Shown: positions 14,999 through 18,920 of the stretch, one piece after another | Position numbering within the stretch: position 1 is the first letter of the stretch | Layout: each line of letters opens with the position of its first letter | DNA from: Flavobacteriales bacterium | GTDB lineage: Bacteria; Bacteroidota; Bacteroidia; Flavobacteriales_D; Crocinitomicaceae | DNA: 18,920 nucleotides | Reading direction: 5' to 3' | Assembly (NCBI GenBank): GCA_009926905.1 | Contig: RFNX01000403.1 | Coordinates: 1 to 18,920 of the forward strand | Translations under genes and position numbers: made by a program | Notes under the pieces: model-generated | What the model saw: only the letters and a program-made list of their open reading frames with translations | Told to the model about the DNA's origin: nothing | Databases searched by the model: none

Positions 14999-16375
14999 AT
15001 GATTCGTATTCTTTTCGCCATTTTAATTAGTTGTTCATTTTCAATTTCTTACTTCGCACAAACTACAAAAGTTGGCTTTTTTGACAAACTTGCGAGTACT
15101 AAATTTATCAGTCAAGGTACAGAACTTTACAATGCTGGTGGTACAACTGATGCATTAATGGTTTTCAAACAAGCGCGAGTAAAAAACCCAAACAATTGGA
15201 AAGCGTATTATTGGTTGGCAACAACGGAATTTGAAGTTAATAGCTACGATCTTGCATTGGAAGATGCGAATAAAGCGTTAGAATTAACAAAAGATAAATC
15301 AAACGGTGAGTTGCAATTGCTTTTAGGTAAAATCAATCATAAACTAAATTTAATTGAAAGCGCTTTAACCTATTTCAAAAGTGCAAAAGGAACTTTTGGT
15401 GAAAAAGAAGCGAAAGATTTAGACATTCCGATTTTCATAGCACAATGTGAATTTGCCTTGAACGAAAAGAAAAACGGCGTGCAAAATAAACGTCTTTCGA
15501 TTTCAGATAAATTAAATACTAAATACGATGAATACAGTCCAATCTTAATAGATGGAGGCAAACAAATGTTTTTCACAGCAAGAACACCTGAAACGATTGG
15601 TAACAATCTGAATCCTGACGATCAACGTTTTTTTGAAGATATTTACCACGCTGTATTAAATTCATCAACAGGTAATTGGGAAATAAAAGCTGAAACGATG
15701 GACGGAATTAACACTGAAGGATTCGATGCATTAAACTTTGTTTCTCGTGATGGATTGTATGGTTTAGGAACTTTAAATACCTCCGCATCTAAAGAAAAAA
15801 CAACCACAAGTTCAGAAATTTTTGAAATTAACACAGACATTCCAGGAACATGGGGAAGTCCTGAAATTATTAAAAATTCAGATATCAATTCAAGCTTCTT
15901 TGAGGGCTCTGCTACCATTACAGATACTGTTTTCAACGAAGACGAATCATATTATCAAGTAATGTATTTTGTTTCTGACAGAAATGGAGATAAAAGTTTA
16001 ACCGATATTTTTTCTGTTGAAAAGAAAAATGGCGTTTGGCAAACACCGAAAATGCTTCCAAAAGAAATCAACTCATTAGGTCGTGAAACAACACCATTCA
16101 TTACTCCGGATGGGAAATTCTTGTTCTTCAGCTCCGACGCACTTCCAGGAATGGGAGGTTACGATATTTATTATTCTGAAAACTTAGGTTCAAGCTGGGG
16201 AAAACCTGTAAACTTAGGTGCTACTTTCAATACGATTGATGACGACAGTCACTTTCAGATTTACTTTGATATGAAAAAAGCTGTAATGGCTGGAATTCAA
16301 GAGAATGACGGAGTTTACAACTACGATTTATTCGAAATCAATTTGGAAGGTTTAGACTTTCCTTTCTTAAAATAA
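14999..16375 (+). CDS. Secreted TPR and PD40 beta-propeller protein
   Basis: This 458-residue protein has a signal peptide (residues 1-20, ending FAQ). Residues about 32-150 form TPR-like helical repeats (ISQGTELYNAGGTTDALMVF, WKAYYWLATTEFEVNSYDLA, LQLLLGKINHKLNLIESALT). Residues about 170-450 carry PD40 (WD40-like) blades, e.g. YDEYSPILIDGGKQMFFTAR and TTPFITPDGKFLFFSSDALP with GGYDIYYS. This TPR-PD40 order resembles the N-terminal two thirds of Bacteroidota PD40/OmpA-type envelope proteins, including some linked to type IX secretion and gliding. The peptidoglycan-binding OmpA C-terminus is absent and the protein ends right after the propeller. It therefore probably acts as a periplasmic or outer-membrane-associated scaffold. 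A weak TTTCTTTG box lies at 14971-14978. The next gene begins 53 bases after its stop. Confidence 0.87.
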   Translation: MIRILFAILISCSFSISYFAQTTKVGFFDKLASTKFISQGTELYNAGGTTDALMVFKQARVKNPNNWKAYYWLATTEFEVNSYDLALEDANKALELTKDKSNGELQLLLGKINHKLNLIESALTYFKSAKGTFGEKEAKDLDIPIFIAQCEFALNEKKNGVQNKRLSISDKLNTKYDEYSPILIDGGKQMFFTARTPETIGNNLNPDDQRFFEDIYHAVLNSSTGNWEIKAETMDGINTEGFDALNFVSRDGLYGLGTLNTSASKEKTTTSSEIFEINTDIPGTWGSPEIIKNSDINSSFFEGSATITDTVFNEDESYYQVMYFVSDRNGDKSLTDIFSVEKKNGVWQTPKMLPKEINSLGRETTPFITPDGKFLFFSSDALPGMGGYDIYYSENLGSSWGKPVNLGATFNTIDDDSHFQIYFDMKKAVMAGIQENDGVYNYDLFEINLEGLDFPFLK

Positions 16376-16389
16376 TGAACTTTATGGAA

Positions 16390-16413
16390 ATATAGATGTA
16401 AGCGCATCTATAT
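16390..16413. other. Intergenic 9-bp stem-loop
   Basis: ATATAGATG (16390-16398) and CATCTATAT (16405-16413) form a perfect 9-bp stem around a TAAGCG loop, between the PD40 gene and the first MuiA-like gene, 15 bases before its ATG. There is no T tract after it, so it is not a classical terminator. It may affect mRNA stability or translation. Confidence 0.5.
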
Positions 16414-16428
16414 GGTAAAACTCAATCT

Positions 16429-18429
16429 ATGAAAAATCTACTATTTAGTCTGTTAAGCATCTTAACAGTTGCTTCTGTATTTGCACAAAAAGAAGTGACA
16501 TCCATTGCAGAATTGAAAAAAGTTACCGTATTTTTTACTGGAGCTCAAATTCAACACGAAGGTAAAGTCGAGTTAAAACCTGGGAAACAAGAAGTTGTTT
16601 TTCAAAAATTGACGGATTTCATTGACCCGAATACTGTACAAGTGAAAGCAATGGGCGATTTAACCATTCTTTCCGTTCGTACAAAGAAAAACTACGAAGA
16701 CCAAAAAATTTCAAGTGAAGAAATCAATCAATTGAATGCGAAAAGAAAAGCTTTGGAAACAAAAGATCAAACACTTCGCGACGAATACACGATTTTGGAA
16801 ATGGACAAAAACTTGTTGATGCGCAACCGCGATTTAAAAGGTTACAACGAAGGTTTGAAAACAGCCGAATTGAAAGAAGCGTATGCGTTCATGCACCAGA
16901 AATTAAGTGAAATCACGACGCGACAATCTCAAATATTCGACGAATTGGAAGACTTACTAAAAAGCATGAATAAGCTGGAGCAAGAAATCATCAGCCAACG
17001 CAGTAAGCCAGTAATTAATTATTCTGAAATCGTTGTGGAAGTAGATGTAGAAAAAGCAACGAATGCCACTTTTGTTTTCAATTATATTTCTCCTCGTGCA
17101 ACTTGGAAACCTTATTACGACATGCGTAGTGACGGAATCGGAAAACCAATTCGATTAGAAGCTAAAGCAAACGTAAGTCAAACAACGGGCATCGAGTGGA
17201 AAAACGTTGACATGGTACTTTCTACAAACGATCCGTATCAAAATGCGCAAGAACCGACTTTAAATCCTTGGTATTTGTACTACAACAATTATCCACAACA
17301 AAAAACACAAAGTGCACGCAGCATTCCAACCGTTGATTATTCGGGAGAAAAATTACGTGGTGAAGTGATTGATGCTTCAACTGGCGAACCTTTGCCTTTC
17401 ACAAAAATTACTTTTTGGAACTTTCCGAACGTTGGTGCTGTAACCGATTTTGACGGGAAATTTGAAATCACAGTTCCAAAAGGTGCGACGTATGCACAAG
17501 CATCTTATGTCGGTTACCAAATGTCACAATTACAAATCACTGCAGCTTACTTGAAATTTTTCTTAAAACCTGAAGCGTTGAATTTAGAAGAGGTAGTTGT
17601 AACTGCAAATCGTCGTGTAGCCTCTGAAGCAATGAGTGTTACCGCAGGAGTTACAAGTTCAATGGTTAGCGGAGAATATGATTTAGAAGCTACACAATAC
17701 AAGAACAAAAACAAAGTAATGTCAGGTAAGAAAAGTAAAGCACTTTTCGATCAACAAAGCGTTTCCCAAGGAAATACAGGAAGTTGGTCGCCTACTGTTG
17801 CAACTGTAGTTCAGAAAAAAGACATGCGTATGGAATATACGATTCTATCTAAAATGTCGATTCCAACTGACGGAATGGATCACCGTGTGAGCATTGGTTC
17901 TTTTGATTTGAATGCAAGTTATGAATACCATGTTATTCCAAAAATTGACCCGAGCGTCTATTTAGCGGCACAAGTTAGCGGTTGGGAAAAATTGAACTTA
18001 ATGAGCGGTGAATCAAATATTTATTTCGATGGAACGTTTATGGGTAAATCGTATTTGGATGTGAATTCAACAAAAGATACGCTTTCTTTCTCTTTCGGTA
18101 AAGACAATAAAATCAGTGTCGACAGAACGCGCATCAAAGAAAAAAGCAAAACAAAAACAATTGGTTCTCGTCAGAAATTTGACATTACTTGGGAATTAAA
18201 AATCAAAAATAATGGTGGTGCAATGATTCCATTTGTAATTAAAGATCAATTCCCGGTTTCAAATAACGAAGACATCAAAGTGAAAAATGGCGACTATTCG
18301 AATGGGAAATTGGATGAAAAAACAGGCATTATTACTTGGTCATTCTTGAAAGGAATCACGGGTACGCAAACCATCACTTTTGATTATGGCGTTGATTACC
18401 AAAATGGAATGCTACTTTATTTAGAATAA
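16429..18429 (+). CDS. MuiA-like DUF4140/DUF4139 protein with inserted CarboxypepD_reg-like domain
   Basis: This 666-residue exported protein has a signal peptide (1-19, cleavage before QKEVTSI). A DUF4140-type domain at about 26-95 shows VTVFFTGAQIQHEGKVELKP and the LTDFIDPNTVQVKA segment. A charged coiled coil follows at about 95-190, then the DUF4139 beta-rich region from about 200 (YISPRATWKPYYDMRSDG) to the C-terminus (ITWELKIKNN, FDYGVDY). Inserted at about 309-395 is a CarboxypepD_reg-like beta-sandwich (LRGEVIDASTGEPLPF, DFDGKFEITVPKG, SYVGYQ, then LEEVVVTAN), a module normally found at the N-terminus of TonB-dependent receptors. Proteins with DUF4139 are annotated as mucoidy inhibitor A-like, but their biochemical role is unknown. 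A close paralogue follows after 11 bases. Confidence 0.9.
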   Translation: MKNLLFSLLSILTVASVFAQKEVTSIAELKKVTVFFTGAQIQHEGKVELKPGKQEVVFQKLTDFIDPNTVQVKAMGDLTILSVRTKKNYEDQKISSEEINQLNAKRKALETKDQTLRDEYTILEMDKNLLMRNRDLKGYNEGLKTAELKEAYAFMHQKLSEITTRQSQIFDELEDLLKSMNKLEQEIISQRSKPVINYSEIVVEVDVEKATNATFVFNYISPRATWKPYYDMRSDGIGKPIRLEAKANVSQTTGIEWKNVDMVLSTNDPYQNAQEPTLNPWYLYYNNYPQQKTQSARSIPTVDYSGEKLRGEVIDASTGEPLPFTKITFWNFPNVGAVTDFDGKFEITVPKGATYAQASYVGYQMSQLQITAAYLKFFLKPEALNLEEVVVTANRRVASEAMSVTAGVTSSMVSGEYDLEATQYKNKNKVMSGKKSKALFDQQSVSQGNTGSWSPTVATVVQKKDMRMEYTILSKMSIPTDGMDHRVSIGSFDLNASYEYHVIPKIDPSVYLAAQVSGWEKLNLMSGESNIYFDGTFMGKSYLDVNSTKDTLSFSFGKDNKISVDRTRIKEKSKTKTIGSRQKFDITWELKIKNNGGAMIPFVIKDQFPVSNNEDIKVKNGDYSNGKLDEKTGIITWSFLKGITGTQTITFDYGVDYQNGMLLYLE

Positions 18430-18440
18430 AAACAACAAAC

Positions 18441-18920
18441 ATGAAAATCCTAAACAGTCTATTTATTTGCCTTTTTACTTCACTTTCGCTTTTCGCACAA
18501 AAAGAAGTAACTGCAATCGCTGAAATGAAAAAAGTTACTGTATTCTTTACAGGAGCCCAAATTCAGCATGAAGATAAAATCGATTTAAAACCTGGAAAAC
18601 AAGAAATTGTATTTCAAAAATTGACCGATTTTGTCGATCCGAATACTGTTCAGGTAAAAGCACAAGGCGACTTGACGATACTTTCAGTTCGTACCCGCAA
18701 AAACTTCGAAGATTTGAAAATCAGTAGCGAAGAAATGAAAATCTTGAATGGAAAACGTAAAGCTTTAGAAGAAAAAGACAATTCCCTTCGCGATGAATAT
18801 ACCATTTTGGAATTGGACAAAAACCTCTTGATGCGCAATCGTGATTTGAAAGGAAACACGGAAGGTATGAAAATGACGGAGTTGAAAGAAGCGTATCTTT
18901 TTATGCATCAGAAATTAACG
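18441..18920 (+). CDS. Second MuiA-like DUF4140/DUF4139 protein (partial, runs off window)
   Basis: The frame opens with ATG at 18441 and stays open through the last base of the window, giving 160 residues with no stop; the 3' part is missing. A signal peptide (MKILNSLFICLFTSLSLFA) is followed by the same DUF4140 region and start of the coiled coil as in the upstream gene. By eye, residues 20-160 match the upstream paralogue at 115 of 141 positions (about 82% identity) with no gaps, while the signal peptides differ more. It starts 11 bases after the upstream stop, so the pair is very likely cotranscribed. Whether this copy also carries the CarboxypepD_reg-like insert cannot be seen. Confidence 0.93.
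   Translation, partial: MKILNSLFICLFTSLSLFAQKEVTAIAEMKKVTVFFTGAQIQHEDKIDLKPGKQEIVFQKLTDFVDPNTVQVKAQGDLTILSVRTRKNFEDLKISSEEMKILNGKRKALEEKDNSLRDEYTILELDKNLLMRNRDLKGNTEGMKMTELKEAYLFMHQKLT

Noticed and set aside
16429..18920. Long direct DNA repeat as a mobile element
   Set aside because: The similarity follows the reading frames of two paralogous genes, and there are no terminal inverted repeats or transposase.

Overview
The window is AT-rich, with lysine-, asparagine- and isoleucine-rich proteins. It carries Bacteroidota hallmarks: short lipoproteins with a Cys lipobox, a hybrid-length propeller/Y_Y_Y LytS-type histidine kinase paired with a LytTR regulator, PD40 and CarboxypepD_reg-like domains, and several TAnnTTTG boxes just upstream of starts in place of E. 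coli-type promoters. I infer a flavobacterial chromosome (order Flavobacteriales). The genus cannot be fixed from this window.

Layout. (1) 1-1112: three small minus-strand genes, comprising a Cys-rich lipoprotein behind a bidirectional terminator, an unknown 84-residue protein, and a PEGA-domain lipoprotein. (2) 1182-4857: a LytTR response regulator followed by its probable partner histidine kinase. The kinase's signal-peptide codons lie inside the end of the regulator gene. (3) 4858-5244: an AT-rich intergenic region with three copies of a 17-bp element spaced exactly 33 bp apart. These stand in front of a plus-strand DUF4143-type AAA ATPase (5245-6915) that carries an additional C-terminal winged helix. 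(4) 6912-12014: a tightly packed minus-strand exporter operon running tetR-type regulator, ABC transporter, HlyD-type adaptor, TolC-type outer membrane protein. The ABC protein has lost essentially every catalytic motif of its nucleotide-binding domain. (5) 12113-12787: a divergent Rossmann-fold NAD(P)-binding protein. (6) 12806-14753: an overlapping pair, an SLT-like (lytic-transglycosylase-like) membrane-anchored protein and a phosphodiester glycosidase-family protein. (7) 14999-18920: a secreted TPR/PD40 protein, then two tandem paralogous DUF4140/DUF4139 (MuiA-like) proteins, the second cut by the window end.

How the genes relate. The exporter operon forms a complete envelope-spanning set (inner-membrane ABC subunit, periplasmic adaptor, outer-membrane channel) with its own repressor, but its motor domain appears unable to hydrolyse ATP by the usual mechanism. 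The sensor kinase and regulator form a self-contained signalling pair. The ATPase with its repeat array looks like a separately regulated single-gene unit inserted between these blocks. The rest are mostly envelope proteins. No tRNA, rRNA, CRISPR array, transposase or integrase is visible.

The two signals I consider most worth follow-up are the degenerate ABC exporter and the 33-bp-periodic repeat array controlling the winged-helix AAA ATPase.
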